The notes under the pieces are model-generated. The model did not search any database and was not told the origin of the DNA. It saw only the letters and a program-made list of their open reading frames with translations. Shown piece by piece: positions 1-11,754 of a DNA stretch of 54,689 nt. How positions within the stretch are numbered: position 1 is the stretch's first letter; each line of letters begins with the position of its first letter. The translations under genes and the position numbers were made by a program. The stretch is from Lacrimispora celerecrescens (lineage in GTDB: Bacteria > Bacillota > Clostridia > Lachnospirales > Lachnospiraceae), in NCBI RefSeq assembly GCF_000732605.1, contig NZ_JPME01000037.1:1-54689 (forward strand), given 5' to 3'.

Positions 1-22
1 TGATAAGCAGGCAGAACTCAGA
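1..22 (+). promoter_or_regulatory. 3' half of a ribonucleic antiterminator (RAT) site
   Basis: The first bases, with GCAGGCAGAACTCAG at about 8-22, resemble the 3' half of the RAT hairpin bound by BglG/LicT-type antiterminators (family pattern GCAGGCAAAACC). It overlaps the 5' arm of the following terminator, as expected for mutually exclusive structures. The 5' half lies outside the window, so the call rests on half a site plus the downstream antiterminator gene. Confidence 0.6.
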
Positions 23-81
23 TTCCATATTAATCAGCCCATTTTTACTGGGTTAATTGGTATGTAATCTGAGTTTTTTTT
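15..81 (+). terminator. Leader terminator of the beta-glucoside operon
   Basis: The arms AACTCAGATT (15-24) and AATCTGAGTT (66-75) pair perfectly. An inner hairpin (GCCCA/TGGGT) fills the loop, and a T run extends to 81. The 5' arm overlaps the RAT remnant, so binding of the antiterminator would prevent this hairpin from forming. The operon is probably induced by phosphorylated beta-glucosides through this switch. Confidence 0.8.
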
Positions 82-98
82 CTTGAAAGGAGTACACG

Positions 99-940
99 GT
101 GCGGGTAAAAAAGATCCTGAATAATAACATTGCAATAGTTGAAAAAGGTGGCCATGAATCAATCGTCTATTCAACAGGAATTTCGTTCAAAAAAAAAGTT
201 GGCCAACAAATTACAGATTCCGAAATTGAAAAGACGTATGTATTAGATTCAAAAGACCGCCTTGAGCATTTAAGCTATTTACTCACCAATACCGATGAGA
301 AAACCATTGGACTGATCAATGATCTGGTTCATTATGGTGAAACAGTATTGGAACAAAAAGCGAATGATTATTTATATCTGGCCTTGCTCGACCATATTAC
401 TTTTGCCTGGAAACGGGGAAAGAAAAATCAGTTTATCCGAAGTCCTTTATCCTGGGAGGTTCAAAAGTTTTATCCGGTTTATTATAAAATCGGCCTCCAT
501 GCTCTGCAGATGATGAGGGAGTGCTATCAAATTGATTTTCCTGATGATGAAGCCGTTTCTATCGCCTTACACTTTGTGAATATCCAGGAAGAAAAATCTC
601 TTCTGGATGAAAAAATTAAAGATATGGAAACGCTGCAGGATATTCTAAACATTATTAAATATCATTTTAACATCTCTTTTGATGAATCTTCCATGAACTA
701 TATGCGGTTAGTAACCCATCTTCAGTATTTTATTGAACGCTTAAGAAAAGAAAAAAGTCATGGACAAAGTGATTCAATTTTATATCAGCAGGTAAAGGAG
801 ATTTACCCCTATGCCTATACCGCAGTAGAAAAAATTGATATTTATGTAAAGAAAAAGTTTAATCAGTATTTATCGCAAGATGAATATGCGTATTTAATGA
901 TACACATTAATCGCATTTTGGAAAGAAAGGAAAATGAATC

Positions 941-944
<4 letters not shown>
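99..944 (+). CDS. bglG: BglG/LicT-family transcriptional antiterminator
   Basis: This is a 281-residue RNA-binding antiterminator that would prevent termination in the bgl leader when the PTS substrate is present. Residues 1-60 form the CAT RNA-binding domain (start MRVKKILNNN). Two PTS regulation domains follow, PRD1 at about 65-170 and PRD2 at about 172-281. The four conserved PRD histidines fit H99, H158, H207 and H269, the usual targets of phosphorylation by the cognate IIB and by HPr. The GTG start follows GAAAGGAG at 85-92 with 6-nt spacing. Its stop overlaps the next start (ATGA), so the two genes are translationally coupled. The length is normal for the family. Confidence 0.93.
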
Positions 945-4242
<3,298 letters not shown>

Positions 4243-4249
4243 TTTTCAT

Positions 4250-4302
4250 AAAAGGGTCGTTGTAAATAGGAATGTAATTACCTATGGTACAGCGGCTCTT
4301 TT
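4250..4302 (+). terminator. Terminator after the beta-glucoside operon
   Basis: A long imperfect hairpin is formed by AAAAGGGTCGTTGTA... (from 4250) and ...GTACAGCGGCTCTTTT (to 4302), with several G-U pairs and a small internal mismatch. The 3' arm ends in a short T run. It sits 8 nt after the glucosidase stop. Confidence 0.65.
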
Positions 4303-4442
4303 CCATTGAAAAAAAGAACCTGAAAGCTGTTTTGGTCCAGAGTATATCACACAAGCCGATATAAAATAATATTTTACTTAAATACAGCCATATGATAAGC
4401 TTAATATGTTTTAAAAATACTTAAGAGAAAGGATATAAGTAA

Positions 4443-4562
4443 ATGGGTAAAGTATGGTATGTAAAAGTTAAAAAAAAGGAGTATCAGATTAAGCTGAATT
4501 TAAGCAAGATCCTTGTTAATGATGAAACGGAAAAGAAAATGAGATGGGGGGTAAACTTATGA
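4443..4562 (+). CDS. Small hypothetical protein, coupled to the DUF1189 gene
   Basis: A 39-codon ORF beginning MGKVWYVKVKKKEYQIKL and ending RWGVNL. AGAAAGGA lies upstream at slightly long spacing. Its TGA overlaps the ATG of the next gene (ATGA), an arrangement typical of translational coupling. It is rich in lysine and has no membrane segment. I do not recognise a family; it could be a real small protein, a leader that sets translation of the membrane protein, or a remnant. Confidence 0.4.
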   Translation: MGKVWYVKVKKKEYQIKLNLSKILVNDETEKKMRWGVNL

Positions 4563-5371
4563 ATGTATTCAGGGAACTTATATTATCGGTTTATGATTTT
4601 AAAAGTTATAGGGAATTTTTGAATAATAAACGCCGAAAGGTTTTTTTAGCAGGATTTATTCTTATGGTTATATACTTTGCTCTGACCATGATCATTCCTT
4701 TCGTTAAATTTCAGGTTAAAACAGGCGGATTTGTAAAGATTATAGAGGATTATATTCCTGACTTTGAGCTGAGTAATGGAGTGTTTTGGATTGAGAAACC
4801 GATTGAATATGAGGCAGATGGTACCTATATTTATATCACTTCAGAACCGGATAACATTTTTTATGATACAGATGAAATTGGAGAATATATTTCGGATTAT
4901 TACCAAGTATTCCTGATAGATTCAGAAAAAGTCATTGTGAAGAACAAAGGTCAAATTCAGGGACAATATTTTTCGGATCTCGGCATAGAATTCAGCAGAA
5001 ATAAACTTATGGAGTACGTGCCGCAGGCTTACTTAATCGTAGCAGGGGTTCTGGTTGCTGCCTTTATATTCATGACAGCATTCTTTTTCTTTGGGGTACT
5101 GATTGTAGCTCTTCTTGGAATGATAGCCGCTTCCTGTATGAAGTATAAACTAACTTTTGGCCAATTGTATCTAATGGGAGTCTATGCACGGACATTGCCT
5201 TTATTGATTAAAGCAGTTATGTCATTTCTTCCGTTTTCCTTACCGATGTTTGGAATCATTAATTTCGGTCTTTCCGTGCTGTACATTATACTTGCTATTC
5301 AGAAGATGAAGGAGTTTGATTCTCAGCAGCCGATAGAAATTGTTTCGGAACAGGAAGATTATTTTAGATAG
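4559..5371 (+). CDS. DUF1189-family membrane protein
   Basis: A 270-residue protein resembling DUF1189 (YvdJ-like) proteins of Firmicutes. One membrane span lies near residues 24-48, an extracytoplasmic domain follows at about 50-155, and four hydrophobic segments fill the C-terminal half, ending in an acidic tail. The start ATG at 4559 is preferred over an ATG 15 nt upstream because it overlaps the stop of the small upstream ORF. No catalytic motif is visible. Some DUF1189 genes accompany maltodextrin transport, but nothing here supports that role. Confidence 0.65.
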   Translation: MNVFRELILSVYDFKSYREFLNNKRRKVFLAGFILMVIYFALTMIIPFVKFQVKTGGFVKIIEDYIPDFELSNGVFWIEKPIEYEADGTYIYITSEPDNIFYDTDEIGEYISDYYQVFLIDSEKVIVKNKGQIQGQYFSDLGIEFSRNKLMEYVPQAYLIVAGVLVAAFIFMTAFFFFGVLIVALLGMIAASCMKYKLTFGQLYLMGVYARTLPLLIKAVMSFLPFSLPMFGIINFGLSVLYIILAIQKMKEFDSQQPIEIVSEQEDYFR

Positions 5372-5403
5372 GAGCAAGCTACCCTGGGAATTTTTTTTGG
5401 TAT

Positions 5404-5431
5404 TTGCAATAAAAAGGATTTATGATATACT
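5404..5431 (+). promoter_or_regulatory. Promoter upstream of miaB
   Basis: A -35 TTGCAA (5404-5409) and a -10 TATACT (5426-5431) are separated by 16 bp, about 48 nt before the miaB start. It probably drives the miaB-mutS-mutL-miaA group. Confidence 0.55.
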
Positions 5432-5479
5432 GTTCACTGCGGATATATGCAACAATCAAAAAATTAAGAGGTTATGTAA

Positions 5480-6928
5480 ATGAATGATATAAATATGACT
5501 TATGAAGAAGCACTCAGCCATGCCCCCCAGGAAGAACCTGCAAGACAATACTTTTTTATAGAACGCTGCCAGGATATCCTGGAAAAATTAAAGGAAGCCT
5601 CAGGAAAGGAGCAATTTACCTTTCATATCGCCACCTTCGGCTGCCAGATGAATTCCAGAGATTCCGAAAAGCTTCAAGGGATCTTAGAAGCCATCGGATT
5701 TGTAGAACATGCTACGGAAGAGGCTGACTTTGTTCTTTATAATACTTGTACTGTCAGGGAAAATGCCAATGACAGAGTCTACGGACGTCTAGGATATTTA
5801 AACAGCCTAAAAAAGAAAAATCCCCATATGATGATCGCTCTTTGCGGCTGCATGATGCAGGAAGAAGAAGTAGTTGCAAAGATTAAAAAGAGCTATCGCT
5901 TTGTGGATATTATTTTTGGTACTCATAATATCTTTAAACTGGCAGAGCTTATGTATGAACGCCTGGAAGAAAAAAAGATGGTTGTAGACATTTGGGAAGG
6001 AACGGACCGAATTGTGGAGGATCTCCCCACGGATCGGAAATATCCCTTTAAATCCGGCGTTAATATTATGTTTGGCTGCAACAATTTCTGCAGCTACTGC
6101 ATCGTACCCTATGTACGGGGCAGAGAACGGAGCCGCAGCCCAAAAGATATTCTGGAAGAAGTAAAACAGCTTGCAGATGACGGAGTTGTGGAGATTATGC
6201 TTTTAGGGCAGAATGTCAATTCCTATGGAAAAACTCTGGAAACACCCGTAAGCTTTGCAGAACTTCTGACCCAGATCGATCAGGTGGAAGGCCTGGAGCG
6301 GATTCGTTTTATGACTTCTCATCCTAAGGATTTGTCAGACGATCTGATCGAAGCCATGAAAAATTCCAAAAAGGTTTGCCGGCATCTTCACCTGCCTCTT
6401 CAGTCAGGCAGCAGCCGGATTTTAAAGGTCATGAACCGGAGATACACCAAGGAACAGTATCTGGAACTTGTAGAAAAAATCCGGACAGCCATGCCGGATA
6501 TTTCCCTGACCACAGATATTATTGTAGGCTTTCCCGGGGAGACAGAAGAAGATTTTAACGAAACTCTTGATGTGGTAAAAAAGGTACGCTTTGACAGCGC
6601 CTTTACCTTTATTTACTCCAAACGTACCGGAACACCGGCAGCAAAGATGGAGGAGCAGGTTTCGGAAGATGCGATAAAGAACCGCTTTGACCGTCTGCTG
6701 GCTGAAGTCCAGAAAATCTCCTCCGAAGTCTGCGGAAGAGAGGAACACACCGTTCAAAAGGTACTTGTAGAAGAAGTGAATGATCATGAGGAAGGCCTTT
6801 TAACCGGCCGCTTAAGTAATAACACTACCGTTCACTTTAAGGGAGATTCTTCTCTCATAGGAAAAATTGTGGACGTATATCTGGATGAATCCAAAGGATT
6901 TTACTACATGGGAACTTTAAGACCATAA
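5480..6928 (+). CDS. miaB: tRNA-2-methylthio-N6-dimethylallyladenosine synthase
   Basis: This 482-residue radical-SAM methylthiotransferase adds the 2-methylthio group to i6A37 of tRNAs. The N-terminal UPF0004 domain carries auxiliary-cluster cysteines C55 (TFGCQMN), C90 (NTCTVRE) and C124 (LCGCM). The radical SAM cluster is C200, C204 and C207 (FGCNNFCSYCIVP). A TRAM domain forms the last 65 or so residues. Its substrate is made by MiaA, encoded about 5 kb downstream in the same gene group. The start follows AAGAGG at acceptable spacing; the N-terminal extension of about 45 residues is common in clostridial MiaB. Confidence 0.96.
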   Translation: MNDINMTYEEALSHAPQEEPARQYFFIERCQDILEKLKEASGKEQFTFHIATFGCQMNSRDSEKLQGILEAIGFVEHATEEADFVLYNTCTVRENANDRVYGRLGYLNSLKKKNPHMMIALCGCMMQEEEVVAKIKKSYRFVDIIFGTHNIFKLAELMYERLEEKKMVVDIWEGTDRIVEDLPTDRKYPFKSGVNIMFGCNNFCSYCIVPYVRGRERSRSPKDILEEVKQLADDGVVEIMLLGQNVNSYGKTLETPVSFAELLTQIDQVEGLERIRFMTSHPKDLSDDLIEAMKNSKKVCRHLHLPLQSGSSRILKVMNRRYTKEQYLELVEKIRTAMPDISLTTDIIVGFPGETEEDFNETLDVVKKVRFDSAFTFIYSKRTGTPAAKMEEQVSEDAIKNRFDRLLAEVQKISSEVCGREEHTVQKVLVEEVNDHEEGLLTGRLSNNTTVHFKGDSSLIGKIVDVYLDESKGFYYMGTLRP

Positions 6929-6956
6929 TTTGGGCCGCTTTTGGGCCTGTCCATCC

Positions 6957-6989
6957 AATTATCGGAAGTATTCTTTACTTCCGATAATT
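6957..6989. repeat. Perfect 14-bp inverted repeat between miaB and mutS
   Basis: The arms AATTATCGGAAGTA (6957-6970) and TACTTCCGATAATT (6976-6989) are perfect complements around a 5-nt loop. No T run follows on the plus strand, so it is not a classical terminator. It could block or process the transcript between miaB and mutS, or be a protein site. Confidence 0.6.
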
Positions 6990-6995
6990 ACAAAA

Positions 6996-7080
6996 GAAAC
7001 GCCCTGCAGGCATACCATTACACCTGGTAATGCGATGGGCTCTGCCAAAAAACATGGGCGGTATACAGAAAAGAGGAAGT
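6996..7080 (+). repeat. Degenerate copy of the 52-nt leader repeat before mutS
   Basis: The order of blocks matches the repeats before mutL and mreD: GAAACGCCCTGCAGGCATACC, then TGCCAAAAAACATGGGCGG, then an AGAAAAGAGGAAG stretch next to the start codon. An extra hairpin (CATTAC/GTAATG) is inserted between the first two blocks. The last part supplies the mutS ribosome binding site. Confidence 0.55.
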
Positions 7081-7088
7081 AAAAGAGC

Positions 7089-9743
7089 ATGGCTGGATTA
7101 TCACCAATGATGGCTCATTACATGGAAACAAAGAAGGAATACCCGGACTGTATCTTGTTTTACAGGCTGGGAGACTTTTACGAAATGTTTTTTGAAGATG
7201 CGGTTACCGTATCAAGAGAGCTGGAAATCACCTTAACCGGAAAAGAATGCGGACTGGAGGAACGGGCACCTATGTGCGGTGTTCCCTATCATGCCGTTGA
7301 TACATATTTAAACCGTCTTGTTCAGAAAGGCTTTAAAGTTGCCATTGCCGAACAGATGGAAGACCCCAGGCTTGCCAAGGGACTGGTAAAGCGTGAGGTT
7401 ATTCGTGTGGTAACACCTGGAACCATCACAAGCGCACAGGCTCTTGATGAAACAAAGAATAATTACCTGATGGGAATCGTCTATATCGGTGAAACCTTTG
7501 GAATCGCAGTAGCGGATATCAGCACCGGCGATTTTCTTGTAACGGAGGTAGAATCGGAGCGGGAACTAATGGATGAGATCAATAAGTTTACCCCCTCTGA
7601 AATCATCTGCAACGAAGCATTTTATGTTTCTGGAGTGGATGTGGAAGAAATAAAGAACCGTCACCATGCGGTTATTTCATCTCTGGATCATCATTTCTTT
7701 TCCGATGAAGTCTGCCGGAAAATTCTAAAAGAACACTTCAAGGTAGGCGCACTCACAGGACTCGGGCTGGAAGATTATGACACCGGAGTCATAGCTGCCG
7801 GGGCAGTTATGGAGTACATGTACGAGACCCAGAAAAACAGCCTATCCCATATAACCACCATCACTCCTTATTCCACCGGGCAGTTCATGATTATTGACAC
7901 TTCTACCAGACGGAATCTGGAGCTTTTGGAGACCTTAAGGGAAAAGCAGAAGCGGGGAAGCCTTCTCTGGGTTCTGGACCGGACGAAAACAGCCATGGGC
8001 GCCAGAATGCTTCGTACCTACATAGAGCAGCCTTTGATTCATAAATCAGAGATCATAAAACGTCAGAACGCCATTGAAGAGCTGAATATGAATTTCATAT
8101 CAAGGGAAGAGATCTGTGAATATTTAAACCCGATTTATGACCTGGAGCGTCTTATCGGAAGAATCAGTTATAAGACAGCCAATCCAAGAGATATGATCGC
8201 ATTTAAAAGCTCCCTGGAAATGCTTCCGCACATCAAGAATCTCTTAGCAGAATTCACCAGTGACATGCTAAAGGACTTGTGGGGGGAACTGGATCCCTTA
8301 GAGGATGTCAGGGAATTGATTGACCGTGCCATTATTGACGATCCGCCTATTACCTTAAGGGACGGCGGGATCATTAAGGATGGTTTTCATGAAGAAGCCG
8401 ACAAGCTGAGAAGTGCCAAAACAGAGGGAAAAAACTGGCTTGCTGACTTGGAATTACGGGAAAAAGAAAAAACAGGGATCAAAAACCTGAAAGTAAAATT
8501 TAATAAGGTATTCGGCTATTATTTTGAAGTGACCAATTCCTTTAAGGATCTTGTGCCCGATTACTTTATCCGTAAACAGACTCTTGCCAATGCAGAGCGC
8601 TATACCACAGACGAGTTAAAGGAACTTGAAAATGTAATACTGGGAGCTGAGGACAAGCTGTTTTCTCTGGAATACAGTTTATTTTGTCAGGTCCGGGATT
8701 CGGTGGCAGACCAGGTTCTCCGGATACAGAAGACTGCCAGGGCTATAGCAGGGATCGATGTCCTGGCCTCCTTATCCTCTGTTGCCACAAGGAACAACTA
8801 TGTAAAGCCCCAGGTTAATGAAAAGGGACTGATCGATATTAAGAACGGACGCCATCCGGTAGTGGAAAAAATGATGCGGGATGATCTGTTTGTTTCCAAT
8901 GATACTTATCTGGACAACGGGAAAAACCGGGTTTCCATTATCACCGGCCCAAACATGGCAGGAAAGTCTACCTACATGCGCCAGACTGCGTTAATTGTTC
9001 TGATGGCCCAAATCGGAAGCTTTGTTCCTGCAGAGGAAGCAAGCATTGGAATCTGCGACCGGATTTTCACCCGGGTAGGTGCATCCGATGATCTGGCTTC
9101 CGGCCAGAGTACTTTTATGGTGGAGATGACGGAGGTTGCCAACATCCTTCGGAACGCCACAAAAAACAGTTTGATTGTCTTAGATGAAATCGGCCGCGGC
9201 ACCAGCACCTTTGACGGACTCAGCATTGCCTGGGCTGTGGTAGAGCACATCAGTAATCCGAAGATCCTGGGAGCAAAAACCTTGTTTGCGACACACTATC
9301 ATGAGTTGACCGAACTGGAAGGAACCATGAGCGGTGTAAATAATTACTGCATCGCAGTAAAAGAACAGGGCGATGACATTGTTTTCTTAAGAAAGATTAT
9401 AAAGGGCGGAGCCGATAAAAGCTACGGCATACAGGTGGCAAAGCTGGCCGGCGTCCCGGACTCCGTCATTATCAGGGCCAAGGAGCTGTTGGAAGAATTA
9501 AGGGATGCAGACATCACAGCCAAAGCCCGGGAAATTGCCGAAATCAACGCCAATATCACCCAAAGAAAGGCTGTTCCAAAGCCCGACGAAGTGGATTTAC
9601 AGCAGATGTCCATCTTTGATACTGTAAAGGATGATGATATCATCAAGGAATTGGGTGATTTAGAGCTGGGGAATATGACTCCCATTGACGCGCTCAATAC
9701 CCTGTACCGTTTGCAGACAAAGCTAAAGAACCGTTGGCAGTAG
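7089..9743 (+). CDS. mutS: DNA mismatch repair protein MutS
   Basis: This 884-residue protein recognises mismatches and small loops and then recruits MutL in an ATP-dependent way. The mismatch-reading Phe-Tyr-Glu is at residues 30-32 (GDFYEMF). The ATPase domain holds Walker A GPNMAGKST (620-628), Walker B around D699 (VLDEIGRGTS) and the downstream FATHYHELTEL. The C-terminal end (LYRLQTKLK) is the usual dimerisation helix. Length and order are typical of MutS1, not MutS2. mutL follows after 91 nt of repeat-containing leader, so both are probably on one transcript. Confidence 0.97.
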   Translation: MAGLSPMMAHYMETKKEYPDCILFYRLGDFYEMFFEDAVTVSRELEITLTGKECGLEERAPMCGVPYHAVDTYLNRLVQKGFKVAIAEQMEDPRLAKGLVKREVIRVVTPGTITSAQALDETKNNYLMGIVYIGETFGIAVADISTGDFLVTEVESERELMDEINKFTPSEIICNEAFYVSGVDVEEIKNRHHAVISSLDHHFFSDEVCRKILKEHFKVGALTGLGLEDYDTGVIAAGAVMEYMYETQKNSLSHITTITPYSTGQFMIIDTSTRRNLELLETLREKQKRGSLLWVLDRTKTAMGARMLRTYIEQPLIHKSEIIKRQNAIEELNMNFISREEICEYLNPIYDLERLIGRISYKTANPRDMIAFKSSLEMLPHIKNLLAEFTSDMLKDLWGELDPLEDVRELIDRAIIDDPPITLRDGGIIKDGFHEEADKLRSAKTEGKNWLADLELREKEKTGIKNLKVKFNKVFGYYFEVTNSFKDLVPDYFIRKQTLANAERYTTDELKELENVILGAEDKLFSLEYSLFCQVRDSVADQVLRIQKTARAIAGIDVLASLSSVATRNNYVKPQVNEKGLIDIKNGRHPVVEKMMRDDLFVSNDTYLDNGKNRVSIITGPNMAGKSTYMRQTALIVLMAQIGSFVPAEEASIGICDRIFTRVGASDDLASGQSTFMVEMTEVANILRNATKNSLIVLDEIGRGTSTFDGLSIAWAVVEHISNPKILGAKTLFATHYHELTELEGTMSGVNNYCIAVKEQGDDIVFLRKIIKGGADKSYGIQVAKLAGVPDSVIIRAKELLEELRDADITAKAREIAEINANITQRKAVPKPDEVDLQQMSIFDTVKDDDIIKELGDLELGNMTPIDALNTLYRLQTKLKNRWQ

Positions 9744-9750
9744 AAATAAG

Positions 9751-9830
9751 CATGGGCGTGAAAGTGGAAACACCCTGCGGGCATACCTTTATGCCCAAAA
9801 AGCGTGGGCGTGAAAGTGGAAAGGAGCAGG
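9751..9830 (+). repeat. Tandem 52-nt leader repeat before mutL
   Basis: The blocks CATGGGCGTGAAAGTGGAAA (from 9751) and CGTGGGCGTGAAAGTGGAAA (from 9803) recur with a period of exactly 52 nt. Between them lies CACCCTGCGGGCATACC followed by TTTATGCCCAAAAAG. The second copy runs into the mutL ribosome binding site (GGAAAGGAG). The same period and block order occur before mreD with different stem bases. Confidence 0.8.
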
Positions 9831-9834
9831 TGCT

Positions 9835-11754
9835 ATGCCGAATATAACCGTACTGGATCAAAATACCATCAATAAAATAGCGGCAGGTGAGGTCATAGAA
9901 CGTCCGGCCTCTGTTGTAAAGGAGCTCTTAGAAAACGCCATTGATGCCAAATCCACCGCAGTTACTGTGGAGATCAAAGAAGGGGGAACCTCCTTTATCC
10001 GGGTGACCGACAATGGATGCGGAATTCCCAAAGAGGAAGTCCCTCTGGCTTTTCTGCGCCATTCTACAAGCAAGATCAAATCCGTAGAGGATCTGTTTAC
10101 CATTTCCTCTCTTGGATTCCGTGGAGAAGCTCTTGCAAGCATCGCCGCTGTCTCTCAGGTGGAGCTGATTACAAAGACCAGCATTGGGCTTACCGGAACC
10201 AGATTTCAGATTGAGGGAGGCGAGGAACGGTCCCTGGAAGAGATCGGAGCACCTGAAGGAACTACTTTCATCGCCAGGAACTTATTTTACAATACTCCGG
10301 CCAGGAAGAAGTTCTTAAAAACTCCTTCCACGGAAGGTGCCCATGTGGCTGAGCTGGTGGAAAAGCTGGCTCTGTCTCATCCGGAAGTATCCATTCGCTT
10401 TATCCAGAACAACCAGAACAAGCTTCACACTTCCGGAAACCACAATTTAAAGGATATTGTATACACAGTATTTGGTCGGGAAATTGCATCAAACCTTTTG
10501 GAGGTTACGGTCAATAAGCCCCAGGTTTCCATTCATGGCTACATCGGAAAACCGGTGATCGCCAGAGGCAACCGGAATTACGAAAACTATTTCATCAATG
10601 GCAGGTACATTAAAAGCAGCATTATTTCCAGGGCTATAGAAGAAGCCTACCGGCCATTTATGATGCAGCATAAATATCCCTTTACCATGCTTCATTTCAC
10701 CATTGAATCGGAAATGCTTGATGTAAATGTCCACCCAACCAAGATGGAGCTTCGGTTCCGGGATGGGGAAATGGTCTATCACATGGTGTATCAGGCAGTA
10801 TCAAGCGCTTTGGCCCACAAAGAGCTGATCCCTGAGGTAGAGTTAGAGAAAAAGGAAGAGGGAAAGCAAAACTTTTCCGTGAAAAAACACGAGCCCAGCC
10901 CGGAGCCATTTGAAAGACGCAGGCTTATGGCTATGGAGCAGCAGTCTGCCATTGAAGAAAAGAAAGATGTGGCCATTACTTTTCCAAAAAGATTAACTCC
11001 GTCCCAGCCTTCCTTTGTTAAGGAAATGGATGATCTGGCGGAAAACTGGATAAAACCGCAGGCCCCAGTTGTAGAAAGACTGCCGGAAGCTCCATCAAAA
11101 GATGAGGTTCCAAAGAAGGAAAAGGGACCGGAACAGCTGGATCTGTTTGACGGAAAACTCTTAGAACCAAAGGCCCGGTCCATGCATAAACTCATTGGAC
11201 AGCTGTTTGATACTTACTGGCTGGTTGAATTTAATGAACAGCTTTTTATTATTGACCAACATGCTGCCCATGAAAAGGTTTTATATGAAAAAACCATGGG
11301 AACACTTAAGACGATGGAATGCATTTCCCAGATGGTGAGCCCTCCCATTATCCTGACTTTAAACCAAAATGAAGAGGTTTTATTAAAACACCATTTAAAG
11401 TATTTTACTGATATGGGCTTTGAAATCGAACCATTTGGCGGCAGAGAATATGCGGTCAGAGGAGTTCCTGCAAACCTTTTTTCCATTGCAAAAAAGGATC
11501 TTCTGATTGAGATGATTGATGGACTGTCAGAAGACGGATCTTCCCATAACCCGGATATTATTTATGAGCGGGTCGCCTCCTTATCCTGTAAGGCAGCGGT
11601 TAAAGGAGGAAATCGTTTATCTGCTGCGGAAGCAAACGAGCTTATTGACCAGCTTTTAAGTCTGGAAAATCCCTATGCCTGCCCTCACGGAAGGCCAACG
11701 ATCATTTCCATGAGCAAATATGAGTTAGAGAAGAAATTTAAGAGGATCGTATGA
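9835..11754 (+). CDS. mutL: DNA mismatch repair protein MutL
   Basis: This 639-residue protein couples mismatch recognition by MutS to strand removal. The N-terminal GHKL ATPase shows E33 (LLENAIDAKS), D59 (DNGCGI) and GFRGEALASI. A charged, proline-rich linker covers about 335-440. The C-terminal domain carries the latent endonuclease motif DQHAAHEKVLYE, starting at D474, plus SCKAAVKGG and CPHGRPT. The endonuclease motif implies MutL itself nicks the strand, as in bacteria lacking MutH. The stop overlaps the miaA start. The ATG follows GGAAAGGAGCAGG. Confidence 0.96.
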   Translation: MPNITVLDQNTINKIAAGEVIERPASVVKELLENAIDAKSTAVTVEIKEGGTSFIRVTDNGCGIPKEEVPLAFLRHSTSKIKSVEDLFTISSLGFRGEALASIAAVSQVELITKTSIGLTGTRFQIEGGEERSLEEIGAPEGTTFIARNLFYNTPARKKFLKTPSTEGAHVAELVEKLALSHPEVSIRFIQNNQNKLHTSGNHNLKDIVYTVFGREIASNLLEVTVNKPQVSIHGYIGKPVIARGNRNYENYFINGRYIKSSIISRAIEEAYRPFMMQHKYPFTMLHFTIESEMLDVNVHPTKMELRFRDGEMVYHMVYQAVSSALAHKELIPEVELEKKEEGKQNFSVKKHEPSPEPFERRRLMAMEQQSAIEEKKDVAITFPKRLTPSQPSFVKEMDDLAENWIKPQAPVVERLPEAPSKDEVPKKEKGPEQLDLFDGKLLEPKARSMHKLIGQLFDTYWLVEFNEQLFIIDQHAAHEKVLYEKTMGTLKTMECISQMVSPPIILTLNQNEEVLLKHHLKYFTDMGFEIEPFGGREYAVRGVPANLFSIAKKDLLIEMIDGLSEDGSSHNPDIIYERVASLSCKAAVKGGNRLSAAEANELIDQLLSLENPYACPHGRPTIISMSKYELEKKFKRIV

